This document shows, piece by piece, positions 34,569 through 43,419 of a stretch of DNA of 64,000 nt (position 1 is its first letter; every line of letters begins with the position of its first letter). The notes beneath the pieces were generated by a model. It did not search any database. It was not told the DNA's origin and saw only the letters and a program-made list of their open reading frames with translations. Origin of the DNA: Novispirillum itersonii. Lineage in GTDB: Bacteria; Pseudomonadota; Alphaproteobacteria; Rhodospirillales; Rhodospirillaceae. Location of the stretch: positions 1-64,000 of the forward strand of contig NZ_JACIIX010000012.1 of the NCBI RefSeq assembly GCF_014205675.1. Reading direction: 5' to 3'. The translations under genes were made by a program, and so were the position numbers.

Positions 34569-37013
34569 TTACCAGCTTCTGAACCGCGACGGCCGCCCGG
34601 CGGTCAGGCAGTCGGCGGCATCAACAATGCTCTGCACATCAATGTGATGATGGGCATACAGCTGGGCGATGGTGCCGCTCTGACCGAAATGCTCGACCCC
34701 CAGCGGATGCACGGCATGGCCGCCGACCCCGCCGATCCAGCTCAGCGTCGCCGGGTGGGCATCGATCACCGTCACCAGTCCGGCGTGGCGCGGCACCTGT
34801 GCCATCAGGGTATCAATGTGGCTGCGGGCCTCGCGGTCACCACGCATCCGCGCCCGGCGGGCGGCATGCCACGCCGCGCACAGGCGGTCGGCGGAGGTGA
34901 CGGCCAGAACCGCAACATCGCGGCGGTCCTGCGCGATGCGCCCGGCGGCCTCAATCGCTTCCGGGGCGATACAGCCCTGATAGATCACCACCACCTCGCA
35001 GTTGGGGCCGGGGGCGCGCAGCCAGTAGGCCCCCTGAATCATCCCGTCCACCATCTCCGGCGTCAGGGTGCGCTGCGGCTGGTCCAGCTGGCGGGTGGTC
35101 AGGCGCAGGTAGACACTGCCGCCCTTCTCGTCGCGCAGCCAGGTGTTTTCCCGCTCCTCATCCCCTTCCCGCTGCACGTATTCAAACGACCACCGCATGA
35201 TTTCCGCCAGTTCATCGACATAGGCGGGTTCAAAGCTGGCCAGACCGTCCTGCGCCATGCCGATCAGCGGCGAGTTCATCGACTGGTGCGCCCCGCCTTC
35301 CGGGGCCAGCGTGATCCCCGACGGCGTGGCGACCAGCAGGAAGCGGGCATCCTGATAGCAGGCGTAGTTCAGCGCATCCAGACCGCGGGCGATGAACGGG
35401 TCATAGACGGTGCCGACCGGAATGATCCGCTGCCCGAACACGCTGTGCGACAGGCCAAAGGCCGCCAGCGCGGTGAACAGGTTGTTTTCAGCGATCCCCA
35501 GTTCCAGATGCTGGCCGGTCAGGCTTTTTGCCCACTTCTGGGTCGATGGCACCTTCTGTTCGCGGAACACATCGGTGGTTTCCACGGTGCCGAACAGACC
35601 GCGCCGGTTGACCCAGCCGCCGAGGTTGGTGGAGACGGTCACATCCGGACTGGTGGTAATGATGCGGTCGGCCAGCGGCTCCTGCGATCCAGCCAGATCG
35701 TGCATGATCCGCCCGAAACCTTCCTGCGTCGAGGCGCGTTCCGGATTCTGGTACGACAGCGCCGCCGGAACCGGAATGCGGTCGCCCCGGAACCGGCGGG
35801 TGCCCCGGCTGTTGAACGGCACGGCGGACAGGAAGCGCTGAAGCTCCGTCGCCGCCACGTCAGATCCGGCGAACGGCTCCCACTCCAGCCCGGACGGAAC
35901 GCCCATGGCGGTGCGGAACCCGGCCATCTGCGCCTCGTTCATCAGCCCGGCGTGGTTATCCTTATGGCCCTGCAACGGGGTGCCATAGCCCTTGATGGTA
36001 TAGGCGATGAAGCAGGTCGGGCGGTCATGGTCGATGCCGTGGAAAGCCTCCAGCAGGCTCTTCAGGCAATGGCCGCCCAGATTGGTCATCAGGGTGTGCA
36101 GCTCGGCATCGCTGCGCCGCCCGATCAGGTCCAGCGCCGCGTTGTTTCCGGCCAGATCGGCGGTCAGGCGGGCGCGCCACGCGGTGCCTCCCTGCCATGT
36201 CAGGGCCGAGAACAGGGCGTTGGGGCAGCCGTCAATCCACTGCTTCAGGGCCTCGCCGCCCGGTTCGGCGAAAGCGGCCTGTTGCAGGGCCCCGTATTTC
36301 AGCTCCACCACCTCCCACTCCAGCGAGCGGAACACGGCGCGGATGCGGTCACTCAGGCCTTCCGACACCACGCCGTCAAGGCTCTGGCGGTTGTAATCGA
36401 CGATCCACCAGGTGTTGCGCAGGGCGTGCTTGTGGCCTTCCTGCATCGCCTCGAAGATATTGCCTTCGTCCAGTTCAGCGTCGCCCATCAGGGCGATCAT
36501 CCGGCCCTTGGGGGCGTTGCCGGTGGCGCTGCGGTCCCAGCCGTGGGCATGAACATAATCCTGCGTCAGGCTGGCAAAGGCGGTCATCGCCACCCCCATG
36601 CCGACCGAGCCGGTGGAGAAGTCGACGTCGTCCTTGTCCTTGGTCCGCGACGGGTAGGACTGCGCCCCGCCGAAGTTGCGGAAGTTTTCCAGCCGGTCGC
36701 GGGTCTGATGGCCCAGCAGGTACTGAATGGCGTGGAACACCGGGCTGGCATGCGGCTTGACCGCCACCCGGTCTTCCGGCCGCAGGACATGGAAGTACAG
36801 CGCCGTCATCAGCGACACCATCGACGCCGACGAGGCCTGATGCCCGCCGACTTTCAGGCCGTCGAGGTTGGGACGGATGTGGTTGGCGTTGTGGATGGTC
36901 CAGCAGGCCAGCCACAGCACCCGCTGTTCCAGCGCCTTCAGCACCCGCAGGGTGGTGGCATCGGGGGGCGGCGGAGCGGCGGCAACGGGCGGGCGGGTGG
37001 CGGTGGCAGGCAT
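34569..37013 (-). CDS. Pyruvate dehydrogenase E1-like / transketolase-family enzyme
   Basis: An 814-residue thiamine diphosphate enzyme. The first half holds the ThDP-binding domain with GDAELDEGNIFEAMQEG then NTWWIVDYNRQSLDGVV, the GDG...N-type signature. The middle half includes HLELGIAENNLFTALAAFGL (with the catalytic Glu of transketolase-like enzymes) and a transketolase C domain follows (VVVIYQGCIAPEAIEAAGRI). The overall resemblance is to homodimeric AceE rather than to true transketolase (HANHIRPNLDGLKVGGHQ), but it lacks the E2-binding N-terminus. There are no dihydrolipoamide acyltransferase or dehydrogenase genes beside it, so it probably acts alone or with distant partners. The exact substrate is not decided by the sequence. 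Start ATG 37013. Confidence 0.82.
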   Translation of the reverse strand: MPATATRPPVAAAPPPPDATTLRVLKALEQRVLWLACWTIHNANHIRPNLDGLKVGGHQASSASMVSLMTALYFHVLRPEDRVAVKPHASPVFHAIQYLLGHQTRDRLENFRNFGGAQSYPSRTKDKDDVDFSTGSVGMGVAMTAFASLTQDYVHAHGWDRSATGNAPKGRMIALMGDAELDEGNIFEAMQEGHKHALRNTWWIVDYNRQSLDGVVSEGLSDRIRAVFRSLEWEVVELKYGALQQAAFAEPGGEALKQWIDGCPNALFSALTWQGGTAWRARLTADLAGNNAALDLIGRRSDAELHTLMTNLGGHCLKSLLEAFHGIDHDRPTCFIAYTIKGYGTPLQGHKDNHAGLMNEAQMAGFRTAMGVPSGLEWEPFAGSDVAATELQRFLSAVPFNSRGTRRFRGDRIPVPAALSYQNPERASTQEGFGRIMHDLAGSQEPLADRIITTSPDVTVSTNLGGWVNRRGLFGTVETTDVFREQKVPSTQKWAKSLTGQHLELGIAENNLFTALAAFGLSHSVFGQRIIPVGTVYDPFIARGLDALNYACYQDARFLLVATPSGITLAPEGGAHQSMNSPLIGMAQDGLASFEPAYVDELAEIMRWSFEYVQREGDEERENTWLRDEKGGSVYLRLTTRQLDQPQRTLTPEMVDGMIQGAYWLRAPGPNCEVVVIYQGCIAPEAIEAAGRIAQDRRDVAVLAVTSADRLCAAWHAARRARMRGDREARSHIDTLMAQVPRHAGLVTVIDAHPATLSWIGGVGGHAVHPLGVEHFGQSGTIAQLYAHHHIDVQSIVDAADCLTAGRPSRFRSW

Positions 37014-37229
37014 GCGGGGTGTCTCCGGGCTGGACGTGTCTTTCTTGGGACGTCAGGCACCGGGGGGACTTCTGCCCGTTCCGTACTTGTTGTTTTGTTG
37101 CGCTGACGACCCGGAAAGACTAACGAACTTTTCCGGAAATCTGGTTTCGATGTTGGGGCCGCTTTTCGCAGAGGCTGCGAGAAAGCCTCCCCCGCCGGTA
37201 ATTTTCGGAAAGGCAGCCGTTTTTGTGGC
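37014..37229. other. Intergenic region upstream of the E1-like gene
   Basis: Non-coding. GCTTTTCGCAG-AGG-CTGCGAGAAAGC (about 37160-37185) is an imperfect hairpin that may end the transcript of the unknown gene to its right. No other pattern is visible. Confidence 0.4.
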
Positions 37230-38063
37230 TTACCCGGAGCGGTAGGGAAAGCCCATCCCGGCCAGCTCCGCCTCTTCGCCCGCCTGCTCCGCCGCTTTTG
37301 CCGCTGTTTTCGCCGGGCTGGCCGGGGCATCGGCACCGTGATCCTCTGGCTGTGATGACGGGGCCGCCGTCACCACGGTCTCAGACGATACCGCCGCCTC
37401 TTCCGCCGGGGCGGCCATCTCCTCCGCCGGATCGGCCCCGCCGCCCTCATCGCGGGCCAGCCGGGACAGGATATCCATTTCCAGCGCGAACAGATCAATG
37501 TCGGCGATCACCTCGACATCGGTGGTCTCATTGGAAAAACTGCGCAGCCACGGCGATTCCCGGTCGCGGGAGGTCAGGCGGTTGATCCCTTCCGCCGAGG
37601 CCCGCAGATCGTTCAGATGTTGGTCACTCAGCCCCGCCGCCAGCGTGCCGAGATAGGTGACATAGCGCATGAAGCCTTCCCGCAGGGCCACCGACTTGCC
37701 CAGCGGGTGGGCCGCCTGCGCACAGTGGGCCTCCGCCGTGGCCCGGATTTCGCGGATGCGGTCCAGCGCCACATCCAGCCCGACCCGGGTGACGTAGCGG
37801 CGCACCCGCTCCACTTCCCCGGCAATGCGGACCCGGGTCTCCGGGGTGATCGGCGTATCGGCGGTGCTTTGCAGCAGGGCCATCAGATTGGCCAGACGGT
37901 CAATATCGGCGATCAGCTCATCGGTCAGGCGCGGGCGGTCAATCGCCGGGCTGCTGAGCATGTGATCACGGCGGCGGCGGAACCGCCGGGCCGCATCATG
38001 CATGGCGGAGATCACTGTCTGCGCCTGCGCATCGGGGTTTTGCCGCGCATGCCGGTCTGCCAT
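37230..38063 (-). CDS. Hypothetical protein with helical core and Ala/Glu-rich tail
   Basis: A 277-residue soluble protein of no recognised family. Residues 1-205 are predicted to be largely helical, with Arg-rich and charged segments (RRFRRRRDHM, VERVRRYVTRVGLDVALDRI). From about residue 210 a low-complexity acidic and Ala-rich tail (DEGGGADPAEEMAAPAEEAA and onward) leads to GFPYRSG. There is no signal or membrane segment. ATG 38063 has GAGGTGAG upstream. An inverted repeat GTCTGCCTG/CAGGCAGAC (38078-38086 and 38108-38116) lies just upstream and could be an operator. It is transcribed in the same direction as the E1-like gene, 216 bases apart. Confidence 0.7.
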   Translation of the reverse strand: MADRHARQNPDAQAQTVISAMHDAARRFRRRRDHMLSSPAIDRPRLTDELIADIDRLANLMALLQSTADTPITPETRVRIAGEVERVRRYVTRVGLDVALDRIREIRATAEAHCAQAAHPLGKSVALREGFMRYVTYLGTLAAGLSDQHLNDLRASAEGINRLTSRDRESPWLRSFSNETTDVEVIADIDLFALEMDILSRLARDEGGGADPAEEMAAPAEEAAVSSETVVTAAPSSQPEDHGADAPASPAKTAAKAAEQAGEEAELAGMGFPYRSG

Positions 38064-38177
38064 CGGCTCACCTCACTGTCTGCCTGCCATCGAATGCATA
38101 CAGAATACAGGCAGACCACCGGTTTTTCACCTTATTCCGGCCCGGAAACATCATCAGCGGCCCCTCCCCTGAATGGA

Positions 38178-38212
38178 AAATGCCCGGGAATTGATCTCCC
38201 GGGCATTTCCGA
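38178..38212 (-). terminator. Terminator of aminopeptidase P gene
   Basis: AAATGCCCGGG (38178-38188) and CCCGGGCATTT (38198-38208) make a perfect 11-bp stem, followed on the minus strand by TTTTCCATTC. Confidence 0.85.
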
Positions 38213-38231
38213 TCATCGCAGCAGAGGACCG

Positions 38232-40040
38232 TTACAGCGGCGCGGTGGCCTCTTTCAGCCAGTCCTGCGCCTCCGGCGGCACCTGCGGGCCGATTTCCTG
38301 CGCCACCCGCTGGTGGTAGGCATTCAGCCAGTCGCGCTCGTCCGCCGTCAGCAGGCTGACATCGATCAGCCGCTTATCGATCGGCACCAGCGTCAGGGTC
38401 TCGAACCCCAGCATGGTCCGCTCCGCCCCGTCCGGCTGCGGCTTGACCGGGCGCACGGCCTGAAGATTCTCGATGCGGATGCCGTATTCGCCATCCTTAT
38501 AGTATCCCGGCTCGTTGGACAGGATCATCCCCGGCCGCAGGGCAATGGTGTTCGGGGCCTTGGAAATCCGCTGCGGCCCTTCATGCACCGACAGATAACT
38601 GCCGACGCCATGGCCGGTGCCGTGGTCGTAATCAACCCCGTCGGCCCACAGGAACTGCCGGGCCAGCACGTCCAGCTGGCTGCCGGTGGTGCCTTCGGGG
38701 AAGCGGGCCACCGCCAGGGCGATATGCCCCTTCAGCACCTGCGTGTAGCGGCGGCGCTGTTCCGCCGTCACCTTGCCGACGGCAATGGTGCGGGTGATGT
38801 CGGTGGTGCCGTCCACATATTGCCCGCCGCTGTCGAGCAGATAGACCGGACCGGAGGACAGCGGAATATTGCTGTCTTCCGTCGCCCGGTAATGGCAGAT
38901 CGCGCCATGTTCCCCGGCACCGGAGATGGTGGCGAAGCTCTGATCGCGGTACAGGTTGATTTCCTTGCGGATCGCTTCCAGCCGGTCCGACACCGACAGT
39001 TCGGTCAGCGGCTCGTCCGCCGCCACCGCCGCATCCAGCCACGACAGGAAGCGGATCATCCCGACCGCATCCCGGCGGTGGGCCGCCCGGGCACCGTCCA
39101 GTTCCACCGCATTCTTGCAGGCCCGCGGAATCGCGCAGGGGTCATCCGCCTGCACCGCCACCGCCCCGGCCTGCGCCAGACGGTCGGAAATCGCCCAGGC
39201 CGCCGACAGACGGTCCAGCCGTACCACCTTCCCGGCCAGACGGTCCAGCGCCGGCAGGAAGGACGGCGGGGCATGGAAATTCACCCGGGCATCGCGGGCC
39301 AGATGCGCCCGCACATCACCGGTGATCTTGGCCGGATTGACGAACAGATCGATCAGTCCGTCAGCATGGACGATCACATAGCCCAGCAGGAACGGGGTGA
39401 ACGGCAGGTCGGTGCCGCGCAGATTCAGCAGCCAGCACAGGCTTTCCGGCGCACTCAGCACCACCGCGTCCTGCCGGGCATCGCGCAGCACCCCGGCGAT
39501 CCGGGCCAGTTTCTGCGCCACCGTCTCGCCGGTGTAGTCAAACGGCTGCACTTCCGCCGGATTGGTCTGCGGCTGCGGGCGGTCAGTCCACACCGCATCC
39601 AGCGGCGAGGACCCGACGGCGACCAGAGTCGCCCCGGCGGCTTCCACCGCACCGCGCAGGCGGGCCACCCCGTCCAGCGTATGCAGCCACGGATCGAACC
39701 CCACCACACTGCCGGTGCCGGTGGCTTCCAGCACCTCGGCCAGCCAGCGCTCCGGCGGCTGATCAATCAGGTGGCGGTATTCATACAGGGTGCCATCGGT
39801 CTGCTGGCGGACCTGAATCGTATAGCGGCCATCGGTGAAAATGGCGGCACGGTGGGTGGTGACCACCGCTATCCCCGCCGATCCGGTGAAGCCGGTCAGC
39901 CACGCCAGACGCTCATCTTCCGGCGGAACATACTCGCCCTGATGCTGATCGGACCGGGGCACCAGAAAGGCATCCAGTCCGCGGCGGGCCAGTTCGTCCC
40001 GCAGGGCTGTAAGGCGTTCGGCCTGAGCACGGCTATCCAT
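38232..40040 (-). CDS. pepP: Xaa-Pro aminopeptidase (aminopeptidase P family)
   Basis: A 602-residue peptidase of the large three-domain APP class. The N-terminal creatinase-like domains (about 1-310) include LAWLTGFTGSAGIAVVTTHR. The C-terminal pita-bread domain carries the metal ligands in DSGGQYVDGTTDITRT, GTGHGVGSYLSVHEGP and SNEPGYYKDGEYGIRIEN. It removes an N-terminal residue before proline, using two metal ions, in the cytosol. Of three in-frame starts I chose ATG 40040 because GGAGAGAG lies at the right distance. No partner genes. Confidence 0.92.
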   Translation of the reverse strand: MDSRAQAERLTALRDELARRGLDAFLVPRSDQHQGEYVPPEDERLAWLTGFTGSAGIAVVTTHRAAIFTDGRYTIQVRQQTDGTLYEYRHLIDQPPERWLAEVLEATGTGSVVGFDPWLHTLDGVARLRGAVEAAGATLVAVGSSPLDAVWTDRPQPQTNPAEVQPFDYTGETVAQKLARIAGVLRDARQDAVVLSAPESLCWLLNLRGTDLPFTPFLLGYVIVHADGLIDLFVNPAKITGDVRAHLARDARVNFHAPPSFLPALDRLAGKVVRLDRLSAAWAISDRLAQAGAVAVQADDPCAIPRACKNAVELDGARAAHRRDAVGMIRFLSWLDAAVAADEPLTELSVSDRLEAIRKEINLYRDQSFATISGAGEHGAICHYRATEDSNIPLSSGPVYLLDSGGQYVDGTTDITRTIAVGKVTAEQRRRYTQVLKGHIALAVARFPEGTTGSQLDVLARQFLWADGVDYDHGTGHGVGSYLSVHEGPQRISKAPNTIALRPGMILSNEPGYYKDGEYGIRIENLQAVRPVKPQPDGAERTMLGFETLTLVPIDKRLIDVSLLTADERDWLNAYHQRVAQEIGPQVPPEAQDWLKEATAPL

Positions 40041-40443
40041 ACCAACTCTCTCCAGTGTCATCCCGTCCGCCATCCCGGCGGCAGCGCATCGCAGACCCGC
40101 CCGGACAGGACGGGAAGTCAGCGCCCGTCCTTCTCTATATCACATATCAGATGGATACGATGAAGGCACAGGCGGTCCTCCGGCGGGGACGCGCATCTTT
40201 TTGTCATGTATCCCCTTACCACCGCTCCGGCAAGGGTGGTCAGACGGATAATCCGCATGGCCGGACATATTCGGGTCCCCGGGGCCATACCGGGGTCCGG
40301 CAGGTGCCGGCAGTAGAGAAGCCCTGAAAAGCCACCCTGACCGGAAGGTCAAAAAACAGGCATCTGGACAAAATGCCCAATCCATGCGCAAATTGCATAG
40401 CTCATCGCCCAAACTGGGCCGGAATGCGGTTAACAAACCGCTA
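40041..40443. other. Intergenic region between pepP and the first DUF1127 gene
   Basis: Together with the stretch up to 40777 this is over 700 bases with no convincing gene; small frames on both strands lack family character. It must hold the pepP promoter. No repeat found in this part. Confidence 0.45.
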
Positions 40444-40472
40444 ACCATGCATGACTCGCATTGCTGCACCGC
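40444..40472 (+). promoter_or_regulatory. Shared upstream motif of the DUF1127 genes, copy 1
   Basis: ACCATGCA, 11 unmatched bases, then GCTGCACCGC, followed by AAAAGCTGCGCA. The same two blocks at the same spacing occur at 41278 upstream of the second DUF1127 gene. It is about 305 bases upstream of the ATG, so a long leader or an upstream activator site is implied. Confidence 0.6.
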
Positions 40473-40777
40473 AAAAGCTGCGCAACTATCTTTCGACGAG
40501 ATCCTCTATACACTTGGACATCCCGATGACGCGACGGCGACGCCGCAGACCGGAGATACGGAATACCCCGGCCGCCCGGGGGTCCGCGCCGCGATGACGG
40601 TCCGCCAGATTTACCCACCTGACGGACAGCCGCAGCGCCAAGACCGGCGGAAACAGAAAAACACCTGCACGTCTGATCTTAATTCAAACGCTGCGGCACC
40701 CTATCGCTGATCGCCCCGCTTACCCACGGATGGCGTTCCGGCTTGATCCCGTGCCGCCGCACACACGGAGAATACCG

Positions 40778-40981
40778 ATGTCTAACGTTTCTTTCATTGG
40801 CAACCTCGTCAACCGTTTCCACTCCTGGCGTGAACAGCTGCGCGAAGCTGACCTGCTGCGCAGCATGTCCGACCGCGAACTGTCCGATCTGGGCCTGACC
40901 CGTGGCGATGTGGAACGCGTGATTTCCGGCACCTACCTCGACAAGCGCGCCGCCAACGACGCCCGCCGTCTGGCCGCCTGA
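40778..40981 (+). CDS. DUF1127 small protein
   Basis: A 67-residue protein with the DUF1127 core in its C-terminal two thirds: FHSWREQLREADLLRSMSDR then ELSDLGLTRGDVERVI. DUF1127 proteins (YjiS-like) are small, often highly expressed alphaproteobacterial proteins; in Agrobacterium some influence phosphate and carbon metabolism, possibly by RNA binding. ATG 40778 follows CGGAG. A close paralogue lies 472 bases downstream, with a repeat and a terminator between. Confidence 0.88.
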   Translation: MSNVSFIGNLVNRFHSWREQLREADLLRSMSDRELSDLGLTRGDVERVISGTYLDKRAANDARRLAA

Positions 40982-41015
40982 TCACCTGACCGAGGGATTG
41001 CCCCCCCGCTGCCCT

Positions 41016-41130
41016 TAGAGCGTTTTCAGCAAAAGTGGACGCCGGTTTTGCGGTTGAAAACGCTCTAACTTTTTAAAAAGAGAGCATTTTCTTCGATTGA
41101 CCGGCTTCCACTCAATCGGAAAATGCTCTA
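41016..41130. repeat. Double-hairpin dispersed repeat, copy B
   Basis: The best-kept copy: TAGAGCGTTTTCAGC ... GTTGAAAACGCTCTA (41016-41067), an A+T spacer, then GAGCATTTTC ... GAAAATGCTCTA (41082-41130). The outer ends are inverted in both halves. It lies between the first DUF1127 stop and its terminator. Confidence 0.88.
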
Positions 41131-41150
41131 GCAGCAGGACAGACCTTACG

Positions 41151-41191
41151 AAAAACACCAGGGATGCCCCCGCATCCTTGGTGTTTTTTTT
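41151..41191 (+). terminator. Terminator of the first DUF1127 gene
   Basis: AACACCAGGGATGC (41154-41167) pairs with GCATCCTTGGTGTT (41172-41185), with one G-T pair, then a T run. It is strong, as expected for an abundant short mRNA. Confidence 0.9.
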
Positions 41192-41277
41192 ATTTCCACC
41201 CCCCTTTTTCCACCGGGATCCTGCTCCCGGCTATTGATCGCATACATCATAGCCAAACGCACTGTAACCCGCATGAA

Positions 41278-41306
41278 ACCATGCACCCGGCGCAGCGCTG
41301 CACCGC
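41278..41306 (+). promoter_or_regulatory. Shared upstream motif of the DUF1127 genes, copy 2
   Basis: ACCATGCA (41278-41285), 11 bases, GCTGCACCGC (41297-41306), then GAAAACAGCGCA. Spacing is identical to the copy at 40444 while the 11 intervening bases differ. It is about 146 bases before the ATG. Confidence 0.6.
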
Positions 41307-41452
41307 GAAAACAGCGCAGGAAAGGTCACGGACTGTGACCTATATTCTTTCCAACGACAGATCCCGGCGCGATGCCAGACCCGGTGATGACGAACGGCGG
41401 ATCCTCCGCCCCGCCACCGGCCCGATCAGCGCCAAACCCCGGAGTTTTGACC

Positions 41453-41698
41453 ATGTCCATTTTCTCTTCCCTGATCTCGGCCCTCGTCCGTTGGCAGGAA
41501 CAGCGCGCCGAACAGGTGCTGCTGCGCACCATGTCCGACCGTGGTCTGGCCGATATCGGCCTGACCCGTGGCGACGTGGAAAGCGTGCTGAACGGCTCCT
41601 ACGAAGATCCGCGCGACGCCATCTTCGCCGCCCGCGCCGAAGCCCGTGCCCGCCGCGACGTCAAGGTTGACCAGATGCCGCAGCGTCTGGCCGCGTAA
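41453..41698 (+). CDS. DUF1127 small protein, paralogue
   Basis: An 81-residue protein related to the one 0.5 kb upstream: LVRWQEQRAEQVLLRTMSDR and GLADIGLTRGDVESVL match its core, followed by an extra basic tail (ARAEARARRDVKVDQMPQRLAA) ending like its sister in RLAA. ATG 41453 follows CGGAG. The shared upstream motif suggests both respond to the same signal. Confidence 0.88.
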   Translation: MSIFSSLISALVRWQEQRAEQVLLRTMSDRGLADIGLTRGDVESVLNGSYEDPRDAIFAARAEARARRDVKVDQMPQRLAA

Positions 41699-42034
41699 TC
41701 CGCGCCCAACGGCTGTTTTTTCCCGTTTCCGGCACGCCGGAGCGTCGGGAGCGTTTTAAGCGGGCATCCGATCCGGTCCCCCGGTATCGCTGTCGGCTGA
41801 ACCGCACCGGCCGGAGACGGGTTCCGGCGGGTTCCCTGCCCGTCCGGCCCTACTCCCGTTGCCTGCGCAGGCCGCAGAAACGGTGACCTCCCCCCACAAA
41901 AACGCCGGACCGGCCCTGCCGTCCGGCGTTTTTGCGTCTGCCTCTGGCCTTGCAAACCTTATGCAATCGGCGCTGTTTTTCCGCCTCCGCCCGCCGTATA
42001 GTGCCGCCGACGGAACACAGCAGACGCCCCGATC
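41699..42034. other. Intergenic region between DUF1127 and AraC-type genes
   Basis: Apart from the terminator at 41897-41933, this 336-base stretch holds no gene I can support. It should contain the promoter of the AraC-type regulator. Confidence 0.45.
41897..41933 (+). terminator. Strong hairpin terminator downstream of the second DUF1127 gene
   Basis: AAAAACGCCGGAC and GTCCGGCGTTTTT enclose CGGCCCTGCC. The stem includes A and T runs on both sides, so it can work in either direction. It is about 200 bases past the DUF1127 stop. Confidence 0.85.
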
Positions 42035-43293
42035 ATGACTGCCCTGGCAGAACAACTTGATAGCGCCATCGCCATCACCGGCATCGCCCAGAGCATTTTC
42101 TTCATCGGCCTGTTGCGGGCCGAGGGACCGCGCGCGCATGCCGCCAACCGATGGCTGCGCCTGTTTCTGTCCGCCACCGCCCTGACCATGGTCGAGGTGG
42201 TGATGGCCGGACAGAAGCTGTACGGTAACGCCCCGTGGATGTTTCTGCTGACCCTGCCGCTGACTTTTGCGCTGGCACCGTCCATCATCCTTTACCTGAA
42301 GGCTCTGGCCGGGGAACCCAGCCGCCATCCGTGGCAACACCTGTTCCATGTGCCCCTGAGCATGCTGTTCACGCTGCCGATCCTGCTGCTGCCGCCGGAG
42401 ATCAAGCTGAACATCATCAATGACGAATCGATCCCCGATGCTGATGCCACCCTGTTCCTGACCTGCATCCTGACCCTTGTGGTCTGGCTGCTGGTACAGA
42501 CCACCGGCTACACCCTGCTGGGATGGCGGCTGCTGGCCCGCTACCGGCGGCGGCTGCGGCGGGATTTCGGCAATACCGACGAGACTCCGCTGTACTGGAT
42601 GCGCTGGATCATGCTGTGCCTGACCGGGGTCTACGGCATCTATGCCATCAGCCAGATCGGATCCCTGCTGGAACTGTATTCCTCCCGCTGGCTGGATGTG
42701 GCGGTGACCTTCACGCAGGTGCTGATGGTCTTCCTGCTGGGATACCGCGGCCTGCGCACCCCGCTGCTGTTTACCGGGTCAGCCGATCAGGATTGCCCCG
42801 AACTTGAACAGCAGAATGCCCTTCAGGCCGCCGGTCCTGATGCCTCCCCCCTTCCCGCCGCGCCCCGGCGGCGGCGCAGCGTCCCCCTGCCGTCCACGGC
42901 GGCAATGACGGCACCCCGGAAACCCGCAGCCTGATTGACCCGGAGCTGGCCGCCAGCATTGCCGCCCGCCTGCTGGAGGCGATGACGCGCGACACCCCCT
43001 ATCTGGATCCGCTGCTGACCCTGCCCCGGCTGGCCCTGAAGACCGGCACCACCGCCAATACGCTGTCAGCGGTCCTCAACCAGCATCTGGGCGTCAACTT
43101 CTTTGATTTCGTCAACGGCTACCGCGTCGATGATGCCGCCCGTCTGCTGCTGGCCTGCCCGGACCGCACCGTCCTCGACATTGCCATGGAGGTCGGCTTC
43201 AACTCCAAATCGACTTTCAATGCCGCTTTCAAGAAGCACACCGGCACCACCCCCAGCGCGTGGCGAAAAACCGGATCGGTCGTCAACGCCTGA
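42035..43293 (+). pseudogene. Membrane-type AraC family regulator, frameshifted
   Basis: Two frames make one protein. 42035-42934 encodes a segment with about six or seven membrane spans (residues 1-245), like the sensory half of membrane AraC proteins, then a low-complexity linker. The C-terminal AraC helix-turn-helix (LGVNFFDFVNGYRVDDAARL then TVLDIAMEVGFNSKSTFNAA) is in a different frame, open up to 43293 with GTPETRSLIDPELAASIAAR before its first ATG at 42982. The two frames overlap between a stop at about 42838 and the stop at 42934. The overlap holds a C6 run at 42846-42851, where a one-base slip would rejoin them. It is either a real inactivating mutation or a sequence error; the first part may still be translated. 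Confidence 0.82.
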
Positions 43294-43335
43294 TCGGGGT
43301 GAAATCAATTCATTGTTTTAAAACACAAAAATGAC

Positions 43336-43419
43336 CATCCGGACGAATTTCGCACTGTCCGGATGACCATTCGGACGCCGATTGGCGCGTCTGGACGTCC
43401 GAATGCATTGTATCGGACG
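43336..43419. promoter_or_regulatory. Five-box operator-like array upstream of the MipA/OmpV gene
   Basis: Boxes resembling CATYCGGACG occur at 43336 (+), 43356-43365 (as TGTCCGGATG, inverted), 43368 (+), 43396-43405 (as CGTCCGAATG, inverted) and 43411 (TATCGGACG, +). Boxes 3 and 4 are perfect reverse complements of each other. The array ends about 160 bases before the mipA-like ATG. It lies after the AraC-type gene, so that regulator is one candidate; a two-component response regulator is another. Confidence 0.65.

Noticed and set aside
40384-40710. A 108-residue open frame upstream of the first DUF1127 gene
   Set aside because: No ribosome-binding site, no family character, and it spans the conserved regulatory motif shared with the second gene.
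42035-42934. A stand-alone membrane protein rather than part of an AraC regulator
   Set aside because: The following frame encodes the expected AraC domain plus linker directly downstream, with family-typical order, so a frameshift is the simpler reading.
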